NCBI GenBank assembly: GCA_963746275.1 | Contig: CAVVAX010000018.1 | Coordinates: 1-64,000 of the forward strand | DNA from: JAEULH01 sp963746275 | GTDB taxonomy: Bacteria > Pseudomonadota > Alphaproteobacteria > Rhodospirillales > Defluviicoccaceae | Direction of reading: 5' to 3' | DNA: 64,000 nt | In this document: piece by piece, positions 55,854-64,000 of the stretch | How positions within the stretch are numbered: the first letter of the stretch is position 1 | Layout of the letters: each line of letters opens with the position of its first letter | The notes under the pieces: model-generated | What the model saw: only the letters and a program-made list of their open reading frames with translations | What the model was told of the DNA's origin: nothing | The model's database searches: none | Program-made: the position numbers and the translations under genes

Positions 55854-56999
55854 ATGAACATCGGCGAGAGCCCCGCCCATCATCTGCCGCTGGCAGTCAA
55901 GCTCCGCCGGATCCACTGGTCGTTCCTGCTGCTGCTCTGCATCGTCGGCGCCATCGGCGCCGCCATGCTCTACTCGGCCGCCAACGGCAGCATCCAGCCC
56001 TGGGCCGTGCGCCATTGCGCCCGCTTCGCCATGGGGCTCGGGTTCCTGGTCGCCGTCGCGCTCACCGACGTGCGCCTGTGGCTGCGCTACGCCTATGTCT
56101 TCTATGCCGTCGCGCTGGTGCTGCTGGCGGCGGTGGAGGTGGCCGGCTCCATCGGCATGGGCGCGCAGCGCTGGATCGACCTCGGCGTCATCAAGCTGCA
56201 GCCGTCGGAGCTGATGAAGGTGGCGCTGGTGCGTGGCGCTGGCCCGCTACTTCCACGGCATCGGCGCCGACGAGATCGGCCGGCCGCTGAAGCTGGTGGT
56301 GCCGCTGGCGATGGTGGGGGCGCCGGCGGCGCTGGTCCTGAAGCAGCCGGACCTCGGCACCGCGCGTGATGCTGCTGGCCTCCAGCGGCGTCGTCTTCTT
56401 CACCGCTGGCGTGCGGCTGTGGATGTTCGCCGTCGTCGCCGGCGCCGGCGCGGCCGCTGCGCCCGATCGCCTGGCAGTTCCTTCACGATTACCAGCGCCA
56501 GCGGGTGCTCACCTTCCTCGATCCGGCGACCGACCCGCTGGGCTCGGGCTACCACATCCTGCAGTCGAAGATCGCGCTCGGCTCCGGCGGCGTGTTCGGC
56601 AAGGGCTTCCTCCAGGGCAGCCAGAGCCACCTCAACTTCCTGCCCGAGAAGCAGACCGACTTCATCTTCACCATGTTCGCCGAGGAGATGGGGCTCGTCG
56701 GCGCCGTCGCCCTGGTCGTCCTTTACGCCCTGATCCTGGCCTACTGCTTCACCATCGCGCTTTCCGCGCGCAACCAGTTCGCCCGGCTGCTCGTCGTCGG
56801 CGTCACTATGACGTTCTTTCTCTACGTCTTCATCAACATGGCGATGGTCATGGGGCTGATCCCGGTGGTCGGCGTCCCGCTGCCGCTGATCTCCTACGGC
56901 GGCACCGCGGCGGTTACCATCATGATCGGCTTCGGCCTGATCATGTCGGTGCAGGTCCACCGCGACGTCACCATCGGCCGGCACGGCGAGGAGGGATAA
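55854..56999 (+). CDS. mrdB: Rod shape-determining protein RodA (three frame breaks)
   Basis: A SEDS-family peptidoglycan glycosyltransferase of about 381 residues with ~10 helices. FLLLLCIVGAIGAAMLYSAA begins it; MGAQRWIDLGVIKLQPSELM is the SEDS core. The other conserved segments are LVLKQPDLGTA and LNFLPEKQTDFIFTMFAEEM. VGVPLPLISYGGTAAVTIMI closes it. The frame is broken near 56235, 56365 and 56458, all +1, so the first frame returns by the end. At the first, GTGCGTGGCG should read GTGCTGGCG. The ATG is 7 bp after mrdA. Confidence 0.9.
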
Positions 57000-57062
57000 C
57001 GCTGCTCTAAAGCGGTCCATCTCCGGTATAGAACCATGCCGCCGTTGCGAGGCAGTCATGTA

Positions 57063-57192
57063 GGGATAGCCGCAGGCGTATCCCGCCGAATGGCGGCGGT
57101 ACCTGCTGCGGCTGGCGATGACGATCGGCTTTCCGCCTCCATCGCCGCATTCCTCGCGGCGGTCACGTGGACCCGCGGGACAAGCCCGCGGG
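57063..57192. repeat. Dispersed repeats after rodA
   Basis: The element at 57063-57097 (GATAGCCGCAGGCGTATCCC then GCCGAATGGCGGC) is nearly identical to that at 37692. The hairpin at 57172-57192 has CCCGCGGG arms around ACAAG and the flanks GTGGA and TGACGA of family 1. They separate convergent rodA and the EAL gene; nothing else is seen in 57000-57269. Confidence 0.6.
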
Positions 57193-57269
57193 TGACGAAG
57201 GAGAGGAAACGGCGCCCTCCCCCACGCTACCACCCCCTCATCGCCACACGTGTTGCGGCGATCCACGCC

Positions 57270-58931
57270 CTAAGTAGCACCCGGGACAAGTCCACCAGCG
57301 TTGAAGCGGTCGACGAAGGCGAGGAACTCGCCGGCTGGCAGCGGCTTGGAGTAGAGCCAGCCCTGGGCGTACTGCACGCCGCGCTGGCGCAGGTGTTCGG
57401 CCTGCGCTTCGGTCTCAACCCCTTCGGCCACGACCTTCAGCCCGAGCGCCTTGGCCATGTCGACGATGATGTCGGCGAGCCCGGCGGAGGCCGCCCCGGT
57501 GCCGATGGTCTTGACGAAGGCCTTGTCGATCTTCAGCGCGTCGACCCGGAAGTTGCCGACATAGGCGAGGCTCGAGTAGCCGGTGCCGAAGTCGTCGATG
57601 GAGACGCGATTGCCCTGGTTGCTGAGCGCGGCGATCACCTCTCTGCAGCGACGTTCGTCGACCAGGGCGCGCTCGGTGATCTCGAACTGCAGCCGGCCGA
57701 GGGGGAAGCCGGATCGGGCGGCGACCTCGAAGGCATCCGCTGCAGCGGAGATGCGGCCGTCGTTGAAGTGCACCGGCGCCAGGTTAACGGCGATGTGGAA
57801 ATTCTCGTCGATGCGCAGCCGTTCGCCCATCTCCTCGCCCACCTTGCGCATCAGCCAGCGGGTCATCGGCACGATGTCGCCGGTGTCCTCGGCGAGCTGG
57901 ATGAAGACGTCCGGGGAGACCACGGCGCCGGAAGCCGGGGTCCAGCGGATCAACGCCTCGGCGCCGACGCAGCGACTGCGCTTGAGGTCGATCACCGGCT
58001 GGTAATGGACGGCGAGCTCGCCGTTCTCCAGCGCGTCGCGCAGGTCGTCGCGCATGCGATGCCCGCCGGCCGGCCATGCGCAGCGCCGCGGCCACGAAGG
58101 CGACGGCGGCGAACGCGCCGGCCGCAACCGCGATGCCGGCGGCCCGCCGCCAGTCGGAGAACGCCCAGTCGTCCCCGGCGCTGGCTTGCACCGACACATC
58201 GAAAGGAGCGACAGAGCGCGTTTCCAGCAGCCCGGGGCCGCGCCGCAGCCGCGCGATCCTCGACATCCTCCGCCAGCACGGTCCCGTCGATGGACACCTC
58301 GATCCTGCCGGCGGCGCCCAAACCACTGGCATCGCTTGCCGCCAGCAGCTCGGACGGAGCGATGGCGGCGATGACGGACGAGCCCGCGTTGCGGCCGCGG
58401 TCGAGCCGGTGGACGGCGAGGATGGAGTTGCCCGGCAGGTAGGCCATGTCCACCGGGCGGCTGAAGCGCACCGCCCAACCCTCCGGACCGAGCAGCTGGA
58501 CGTCGACTTCGCGCACCGGGATCGGCGGGTCGAAGGCGCCATAGGAGGTGCAGGCAAGCCGGCCGTCGCGATCGACGAAGGCGAGCGCCCGGATCCAGTC
58601 ATGCGCGGTGGCAGCCGCCGCGAAGGATGAAACGAGCCGGCCGCTGCAGCCCTCCTCGGCGGCAAGGTGGTGAACCGCGACGAGCGCGCCCTCCGCCGCC
58701 CACAGCACCGTGCGCACACGTTCGGCCGTGGCCTCCGCCACGTCGCCCAGCCTCGCCCGTGCCTGGCTGGCCGCCTGCCAGTAGGTGAGCGCCAGAACCA
58801 GGGCCGTCGGAACCACGGCCAGCGCCAGCGCCACGGCGGCGTAGATGATCTTGCGCCGGGTGGCGCGTTTCAGCCGCCGGCCGGCCGCCGCTGGCAGCGC
58901 CGGCAGCGTTCGGCGGCGGCTCGCTTGTCAT
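57270..58931 (-). CDS. CSS-motif EAL phosphodiesterase (three frame breaks)
   Basis: A membrane-bound c-di-GMP phosphodiesterase of about 553 residues, without GGDEF. A helix (IIYAAVALALAVVPTALVLA) is followed by a periplasmic CSS-type domain with two cysteines (EEGCSG, RLACTSYG), as in redox-controlled Pde proteins. Then comes a second helix (AAGIAVAAGAFAAVAFVAAA). The EAL domain is complete: GAEALIRW, VNLAPVHF, FEITERALV, IDDFGTGYSS, LKIDKAF and EGVETEAQ. Breaks lie near 58881, 58265 and 58055, all +1. The ATG at 58931 overlaps the upstream dioxygenase stop (ATGA), so both are co-transcribed. It should lower c-di-GMP. Confidence 0.83.
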
Positions 58932-59578
58932 GCGCCGAGGACGATGTCGAAGACGCCGACCAGGCCCCCGGTCCCGCCAGCGCCGGCCGGCTCCAGCGGC
59001 ACAATCACTCGCGCCCGCTCCTCCGGATCGCGGATCCGGCTCAGGATGAAGTCGGTCTCGTTCAAGGCCTCGCCGGCGACGTACATCTGCGTCGTCAGCG
59101 AGAAGCCCGGCGCAGCGACGGCGAAGTGGATGTGCGGCGTGCGCCCGGGGTAGGCGACGGGTCGGATGGTGCGAAAGCGATAGCCGCCGTCCGCTGCGGT
59201 GACGGTTCGGCCATACCCTTGGAAGCCTGGATCGGCGCGCCCGCCGCGGCGGGCGGCATCAAGGCGATGGTGGTAGTGGCCGAAGGCGTCGCACTGCCAG
59301 ATCTCCACCAGCGCATCAGCCACGGGCTTGCCCGCGGGATCCAACACGCGGCCAAGGACATCGGTGAGGATGCCGGCCGCCGGCTCCGCCTGACCGGCGA
59401 CGCGAACCAGATCGGCGTCGCTGTCCAGCGGCTTGACCTGAGGATAGAACGGACCCGCCGTCTGCCGTGGCGTCGCTACAAGCCCGGCGCCGAGGCCGGG
59501 GAGAGGCAACAGCGCGAACGCTGTTGCCGCCGAGGAGACGACGGCGCGGCGGCTCAAACCTGTTGCTGGTCGTGCCAT
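58928..59578 (-). CDS. Exported intradiol ring-cleavage dioxygenase
   Basis: About 216 residues. A twin-arginine signal lies at the start (LSRRAVVSSAATAFALLP), so it is folded and exported. The protocatechuate 3,4-dioxygenase-like domain follows. Segments that carry the iron ligands of this family are visible: WQCDAFGHYHHR (Tyr/His region) and GRTPHIHFAVAAPGF (HxH); the first Tyr is probably in GRTVTAADGGYRFRT. Such proteins cleave catechol rings at the iron centre. ATG 59578 follows GGAGGGC. It is upstream of, and overlaps, an EAL phosphodiesterase. The natural substrate is unknown. Confidence 0.8.
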   Translation of the reverse strand: MARPATGLSRRAVVSSAATAFALLPLPGLGAGLVATPRQTAGPFYPQVKPLDSDADLVRVAGQAEPAAGILTDVLGRVLDPAGKPVADALVEIWQCDAFGHYHHRLDAARRGGRADPGFQGYGRTVTAADGGYRFRTIRPVAYPGRTPHIHFAVAAPGFSLTTQMYVAGEALNETDFILSRIRDPEERARVIVPLEPAGAGGTGGLVGVFDIVLGA

Positions 59579-59619
59579 GATGCCCTCCTGCGTTCGACGC
59601 GAGCCGCAGGCGCCGGCCG

Positions 59620-60744
59620 TCACTCCACCGTGAATGCCGCCCGGGCAAGCTCGCCCCCGTCGGATCCGACGGCGATCACCGTCCAGGAGCCTGTCTCGTT
59701 GCCCCCGATCACCTTCCTTGAGTAGACCCGCCAGCGGTCGCTGCCGATCGGAAACGGCACGCTGGCCATGACGTTGCCGTCGCGTAACCAGCGATGCGTG
59801 ACGTTCCGCCCGGCCATGCCCCGGACCTCGGTGAAGAAGAAGACGGCTTTCTGGCCCGCGGCAGGAATGTCCATTGTAGCGCCCAGCTCATCGACCGGTT
59901 CGCGGTTGACGACGTTGCTCGTGAGCCTGGCCCGGCCGATGCGGCTCTCGTCGAGGATCGTCACCGCCCCGCTGGTCGAGCCGGGCCGCTGCGTCGGGTT
60001 CGGGGCCAGCTGCGGCTGGGGCTGCGGCTCCCTCTGCTCGCCGGCCGCCGGTTCTGCCGCGGGCTGCGGCTCCTCCGGCTCCGGTTCTGCCGTGGGCTGC
60101 GTCTGCTCCGGTGGCGGTGGCGCAACCGCTGGCGGCGCCGTCGGAACGTCGGTCGATGCCGTCTGCTCCGGCGCCGTCGCCTGCGCCGTTTCGGCCGCCG
60201 GCTTGCCGCTGGTCCTCCTGTCGAAGTCGGTCAGGGCCTCATCGAACCGATCCAGGGAGAAGAAGGCATCGCGCGGCGACGGCGGCGGACCGGCGAACGA
60301 GCGCACGACCGCCCGCTGTCCCGAGTTCAGCTCGGCGATGATCGTCTCAGCCTCGTCGCCGTTCCAGCGGCCCTCGCCAAAGCGGTTTGGCTGCGTCTGA
60401 TGCGGGGACTTGGCGTCCACCCGCAGGTAGAGCGGCGATTCCTGCATCAGCGCGCCGCGGACACGGACGATGATGGCATCGTTGTCGCCCTGGCCGTTGC
60501 CAATCTCGATCTGGCTGTCGCCGTGCCTATCGGGCGGCGGTGCGCTGAGCGTGCAGTTGTCGCGCCCCGAGGATTCGTCGCGGCCGCAGGTCACGGTCCA
60601 GTCGCCGAAGGTCTGCAGGTAATACACATAGCCGACAGGCGCAGCGGCAAGCTTTCCCGCCGACGCCGCAAGCACAAGCGCCGCCGAGGCGGCGCCGGCG
60701 AAACGAGCCCAAGGCGGGCCCAACCGGAAGTTAATCATAGACAT
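59620..60744 (-). CDS. IalB-like/DUF2914 exported protein with proline-rich linker
   Basis: A 374-residue exported protein with a signal peptide (ASAALVLAASAGKLAAAP). An invasion-associated IalB-like N-terminal domain follows (FGDWTVTCGRDESSGRDNCT). A long Pro/Glu/Thr linker spans residues ~185-255. The C-terminal DUF2914-like domain (EVRGMAGRNVTHRWLRDGNV...RVYSRKVIGGNETGSWTVIA) closes it. The combination is unusual. It is upstream of the dioxygenase on the same strand, 41 bp apart, so the two may be co-transcribed. A role in the envelope is likely. Confidence 0.72.
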   Translation of the reverse strand: MSMINFRLGPPWARFAGAASAALVLAASAGKLAAAPVGYVYYLQTFGDWTVTCGRDESSGRDNCTLSAPPPDRHGDSQIEIGNGQGDNDAIIVRVRGALMQESPLYLRVDAKSPHQTQPNRFGEGRWNGDEAETIIAELNSGQRAVVRSFAGPPPSPRDAFFSLDRFDEALTDFDRRTSGKPAAETAQATAPEQTASTDVPTAPPAVAPPPPEQTQPTAEPEPEEPQPAAEPAAGEQREPQPQPQLAPNPTQRPGSTSGAVTILDESRIGRARLTSNVVNREPVDELGATMDIPAAGQKAVFFFTEVRGMAGRNVTHRWLRDGNVMASVPFPIGSDRWRVYSRKVIGGNETGSWTVIAVGSDGGELARAAFTVE

Positions 60745-60829
60745 ACCGCACCCTAGACCATCCCCCGGCGTTCGGCCAGACGCTGCTGACGCACCGCCCG
60801 GCCACCCGCCGGCGGCCCTTGTTCGGACC

Positions 60830-61174
60830 TCAATCAGACAGAAGCTCGAGCACGCGGTCCGGCGGCCGGCCGAGGCGGGCGCCGTCCTCGCTGAGCGCGA
60901 TCGGCCGCTCGATCACCGCCGGATTAGCCACCATGGCGGCGATCAGCGCGGCGTCATCGAGCCCCGGATCGACACCCGCCTCCCGCGCCTCCTTCGGCCG
61001 CAACAGCTCGCGCGGCCGCATCCCCAGCAGCGACAGGATCCGCGCCAGTTCGGCGGCGTCCGGCGGCGTCTTCAGGTACTCAACGATCCTCGGCCGGACC
61101 CCGCGCTCTTCGAGAAGCGCCAGCGCCGCCCGGGATTTGCTGCAGCGCGGATTGTGATAGAGAGTGATCGGCAT
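60830..61174 (-). CDS. arsC: ArsC-family arsenate reductase
   Basis: A 114-residue thioredoxin-fold protein. The catalytic cysteine is in YHNPRCSKSRAALALL (residue ~11). The conserved arginines that bind arsenate appear in AVIERPIALSEDGARLGRPP, and PREL(L)RPKEAREAG corresponds to the middle motif. It reduces arsenate to arsenite with glutaredoxin. Other ars genes are absent nearby, so this could be one of the housekeeping ArsC/YffB-like homologues. Frame intact; ATG 61174. Confidence 0.82.
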   Translation of the reverse strand: MPITLYHNPRCSKSRAALALLEERGVRPRIVEYLKTPPDAAELARILSLLGMRPRELLRPKEAREAGVDPGLDDAALIAAMVANPAVIERPIALSEDGARLGRPPDRVLELLSD

Positions 61175-61265
61175 GTCGTCCCCGCCCGCTCATACTCCGG
61201 GCGCCCCGGCTGATTTCAATCCACTTTCATCCCCGTCACGGCCCTTGGCAAGTGGGAGGCAGTCG

Positions 61266-63569
61266 ATGACCCACCGCGCAGCGCCCCGTTCGCCACGCCT
61301 CGGTCGCGGCCTTAGCCGCGCGCTTCTGCTTGCCGCGGCGATAGTCTGTGCACTGTTGCTCCGCGGCGAGCCCGGCGCAGCGCAGGACGCGCCGGGTGCG
61401 GCTCAGCCAGCAAGCTTGCCTCAGGCCGCCGAGCTGGAGGCGCTGGCGGCGACGATCTCCGACGAGGGCAAGCGCACCGAGCTTCTGGCGACGATCCGCG
61501 GCCTTATCGAGGCGCGCCGCGCCAGCGAGGCGGAACAGCAGCGCAGCCTCAGCGACCGGCTCATCGCCGCCGCCGAGAAGACGGCCATCTCGGGACAGGC
61601 CATGCTGGACGGCATCGTCAACGAGGTGGGTGGCGTTCCGGGGGTGGCGGATTGGTTCGCCCGGCTTGCCCGCGACGCCGACGCCCGGGCACGGCTCCTC
61701 GCCCAGCTCGGCGCGCTCGCGGTCATCCTCGCCGCCGCCTGGAGCGCCGAGCTCCTCATCTGGGCGCTGCTCTCAGGCGTGCGCCGGCGGCTCTCCGCAC
61801 CCGAGGGTGCCGGCATCGGCCGGCGTCTGCCGCCGCTCCTCGGCCTTGCCGTGCTCGACCTGGTCCCGCTGCTGGGTTTCGCCGCCGCCGGTTACGGCGC
61901 CTTCATCGTCTTCCGCCCCGACGCGCCGGTGGGAGCCATCGCGCTGCGGTTCCTGGTCGCCTACGTCACCGCCCGCGCCATCCTCTCCGCGGCCCGCGTC
62001 TTCTCCGCGCCCCGCCGGCCGGACCTGCGCGTCCTGCCGTGCAGCGACCGGGGCGCCAGGTACCTGCAGACGTGGGCGCGGCGCTTCGTCAACGTCGGCG
62101 TCATCGGCTATTTTTTCATCGAGGCGGCGCTGCTGCTCGGCCTGCCGCGGGCAAGCTTCGAGGGCCTGGCCAAGCTCCTCGGCGCGATCCTCACCGGTCT
62201 CGCCATCGTCTTAATCCTGCAGAACCGCGCCAGGGTCGCCGGCTGGCTGATGGGCGCGGATCGGGCGGAACCGCGACGCTTCTCCGCGGCGCCGCTGCGG
62301 CGTGGTTTTGCCGCCGTCTGGCACCTGGTCGCCGTCGTCTACCTCATCGGCGCCTTCGTCGTCTGGGCCTGGGAGATCGAGCATGGCTTTGCCTACCTCG
62401 CCCGGGCAACCGCTGTGACCGCCGTCGTCGTCGCCCTCTCCTTCCTGCTCCTCCAAGGCCTGCGCCGCGCCCTGGAGCACGGGCTCGGCACCACGGCGGC
62501 CGAGGAGCGGCGGTATCCGCAGCTTCAAGACCGGGCCAACCAGTACCTGCCCTATGTCCACGCCGGCCTGCGCGTCGTCGTGCTCGCCATCGCCGCGTTG
62601 GCCATCCTTGCCGCCTGGGGCGCGGACGTCCTCGGCTGGTTGAGCCAGCCCGCCGGCAGCCGCGTCATCGGCGGCGTCATCAGCATCGCCATCGTCGCCG
62701 CCGGCGCGGTCTTGCTCTGGGAGCTCGCCAACGTCGCCATCGAGAGCCGGCTTGCCGGGGTCGGCGACGGTGGCGGACCCGGCTCGGCTCACCGGGTCGC
62801 CCGGCTGCGGACGCTGCTGCCGCTGATGCGCAAGGCGCTGTTCGCCGTGCTGACGGTGATGGTCGCACTGGTGGCGTTGGCCGAGCTCGGGGTCAACATC
62901 GGCCCGCTGCTGGCCGGCGCCGGTATCGTCGGCCTGGCGGTAGGCTTCGGCGCCCAGACCCTGGTCAAGGACATCATCACCGGCGCCTTCCTGCTGATCG
63001 AGGACGCGCTGGCGGTGGGCGACGTGGTCACCGTCGCCGGCATCGGCGGCGTGGTCGAGGACCTGTCGATCCGCTCGATCCGGTTGCGCGATCTCTCCGG
63101 CAACGTCCACACGATCCCGTTCAGCTCGGTCGACACCGTCACCAACATGACCAAGGACTTTTCCTACTACCTGCTCGACATCGCCGTCGCCTACCGCGAG
63201 GACACCGACGAGGTCGCGGCCGTCTGCACCGAGATCGTCGAGGAGCTGCGCCGCGAGCCGGAGCTCGGCCCGTTCATCCTGGAGCCGATCGAGGTGCTTG
63301 GGGTGGATGCCTTCGTCGACTCGGCGGTGATCCTGAAGGCGAGGATTAAGACCACGCCGATCAAGCAGTGGGCCGTCGGCCGAGAGTTTAACCGGCGGAT
63401 GAAGAAGCGGTTCGACGCGCTGGGGATCGAGATGCCCTTCCCGCACCGGACCATCTACTTCGGCACGGACAAGGACGGCGCCGCCCCGGCCGCCCGGGTC
63501 AAGGTCGACGGCGGGGCGCCGATGGCGGCGGCGGCGGGGGCTCGCGCCGTCGCCCAGCGCGGTGACTGA
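61266..63569 (+). CDS. MscS-family mechanosensitive channel
   Basis: A 767-residue inner-membrane protein with a signal peptide (LLLAAAIVCALLLRG), a short periplasmic helical region, about ten membrane helices and the MscS core. The pore helix and neck are in GPLLAGAGIVGLAVGFGAQT and LVKDIITGAFLLIEDALAVG, followed by the beta domain (VTVAGIGGVVEDLSIRSIRL; TIPFSSVDTVTNMTKDFSYY). It would relieve turgor on osmotic downshift. ATG 61266 follows GGGAGGCAG; the longer upstream frame is less likely. No frame breaks. Confidence 0.88.
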   Translation: MTHRAAPRSPRLGRGLSRALLLAAAIVCALLLRGEPGAAQDAPGAAQPASLPQAAELEALAATISDEGKRTELLATIRGLIEARRASEAEQQRSLSDRLIAAAEKTAISGQAMLDGIVNEVGGVPGVADWFARLARDADARARLLAQLGALAVILAAAWSAELLIWALLSGVRRRLSAPEGAGIGRRLPPLLGLAVLDLVPLLGFAAAGYGAFIVFRPDAPVGAIALRFLVAYVTARAILSAARVFSAPRRPDLRVLPCSDRGARYLQTWARRFVNVGVIGYFFIEAALLLGLPRASFEGLAKLLGAILTGLAIVLILQNRARVAGWLMGADRAEPRRFSAAPLRRGFAAVWHLVAVVYLIGAFVVWAWEIEHGFAYLARATAVTAVVVALSFLLLQGLRRALEHGLGTTAAEERRYPQLQDRANQYLPYVHAGLRVVVLAIAALAILAAWGADVLGWLSQPAGSRVIGGVISIAIVAAGAVLLWELANVAIESRLAGVGDGGGPGSAHRVARLRTLLPLMRKALFAVLTVMVALVALAELGVNIGPLLAGAGIVGLAVGFGAQTLVKDIITGAFLLIEDALAVGDVVTVAGIGGVVEDLSIRSIRLRDLSGNVHTIPFSSVDTVTNMTKDFSYYLLDIAVAYREDTDEVAAVCTEIVEELRREPELGPFILEPIEVLGVDAFVDSAVILKARIKTTPIKQWAVGREFNRRMKKRFDALGIEMPFPHRTIYFGTDKDGAAPAARVKVDGGAPMAAAAGARAVAQRGD

Positions 63570-63607
63570 TCTGCGCGGAACCGCGAGCAGGTGGTTTTCC
63601 GGGCGTC

Positions 63608-63668
63608 ATGGCCAGCTTGCCACGGCCATCTAGGCCTTCAGTGGACGCCCCCGGAACAAGTCCGGGGG
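63608..63668. repeat. Dispersed hairpin repeat pair between mscS and tgt
   Basis: ATGGCC/GGCCAT (63608-63629) and CCCCCGGA/TCCGGGGG around ACAAG (63648-63668) form the two-part family 1 repeat. They separate two convergent genes, where they could act as a terminator. Confidence 0.6.
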
Positions 63669-63709
63669 TGACGAATAAGCGGCTCGAGGGGCCGCAGATC
63701 TAACCCGCC

Positions 63710-64000
63710 CTACGTTGCCGGCCCCGACTGATCCTCGGCGAAGGCCTGCGCGAAGTCGGCGAAGCCGCCGTCCTCGATGGCCCTGCGCATCCCGGCCATC
63801 AGCCTCTGGTAGTAGGCGAGGTTGTGCCAGGTCAGCAGCATCGCGCCCAGGATCTCGCCGGCGCGCACCAGGTGGTGCAGGTAGGCGCGGCTGTAGTCGC
63901 GGCTGGCGGGGCAGTCGAGGCTCTCGTCCAGCGGCCGCGGGTCCTCGGCGTGGCAGGCGTTGCGCAGGTTCAGCGGCCCGAAGCGGGTGAAGGCCTGGCC
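63710..64000 (-). CDS. tgt: Queuine tRNA-ribosyltransferase, C-terminal part
   Basis: The last 96 codons of Tgt, which exchanges guanine for queuine precursor in tRNA anticodons. NACHAEDPRPLDESLDCPAS, RDYSRAYLHHLVRAGEILGA and MLLTWHNLAYYQRLMAGMR are typical. The CxCxxC zinc ligands of E. coli Tgt are reduced to one Cys here (DCPASRDYS), which I believe is a known alphaproteobacterial variant. The gene runs off the window. Confidence 0.9.
   Translation of the reverse strand, partial: GQAFTRFGPLNLRNACHAEDPRPLDESLDCPASRDYSRAYLHHLVRAGEILGAMLLTWHNLAYYQRLMAGMRRAIEDGGFADFAQAFAEDQSGPAT

Overview
The window is very GC-rich chromosomal DNA of an alphaproteobacterium, most likely of the Rhodospirillales type. 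This rests on gene order and content: cytidylate kinase-like protein, pcm-tolC next to popZ-valS, secB/fxsA/tim44/mltA/smr synteny, mreBCD-mrdA-rodA, PopZ, PilZ and several GGDEF/EAL proteins. A genus cannot be assigned from the sequence alone. A Na+-pumping methylmalonyl-CoA decarboxylase would fit a propionate-forming, possibly glycogen-accumulating lifestyle, but that is inference.

Layout. 1-2.7 kb: IS256-family insertion sequence with terminal repeats, a featureless stretch, and the end of a second IS256-type element abutting a tRNA-Ser(GGA). 2.9-7.4 kb: a P-loop kinase, a hypothetical protein, a PAS-GGDEF-EAL protein and a divergent PilZ protein. 7.4-10.5 kb: sulfur amino acid operon cysK-sseA-metC (minus strand). 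11-17.4 kb: valS, popZ, an MT-A70 methyltransferase, tolC and a pcm-like gene (minus). 17.5-24.9 kb: an acetyl-CoA synthetase-like enzyme divergent from a Pat-like ADP-forming ligase/GNAT acetyltransferase, then a CoA-transferase and an MFS transporter. 25-29.1 kb: a four-subunit biotin-dependent Na+-translocating decarboxylase plus a small membrane protein. 29.3-34 kb: convergent biotin operon bioB-F-D-A ending in a diiron ferritin-like gene. 34.3-37.7 kb: a membrane PAS-GGDEF-EAL sensor. 37.7-48.2 kb: secB, fxsA, tim44-like, mltA, a lutABC lactate-oxidation operon, smr and a large TPR ORF. 48.3-57 kb: a DinG-like helicase and the elongasome operon mreB-C-D-mrdA-rodA. 57.2-61.2 kb: CSS-EAL phosphodiesterase, Tat-exported intradiol dioxygenase, IalB/DUF2914 protein and arsC (minus). 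61.3-64 kb: an MscS-type channel and the 3' end of tgt.

Functional links. The decarboxylase needs biotin, and the biotin operon ends 142 bp from its last gene. The Pat-like acetyltransferase faces a candidate substrate, the Acs-like enzyme, across 77 bp. Three c-di-GMP enzymes and a PilZ receptor lie within 55 kb.

Quality. About 22 otherwise conserved genes, including essential ones (valS, rodA, mrdA), are broken into successive reading frames, about 40 breaks in all. Roughly four in five are of the +1 class (one extra base). This looks like insertion-biased sequence error rather than pseudogenes, so CDS spans below run from the real start to the real stop across the breaks. Dispersed hairpin repeats occupy several intergenic gaps.
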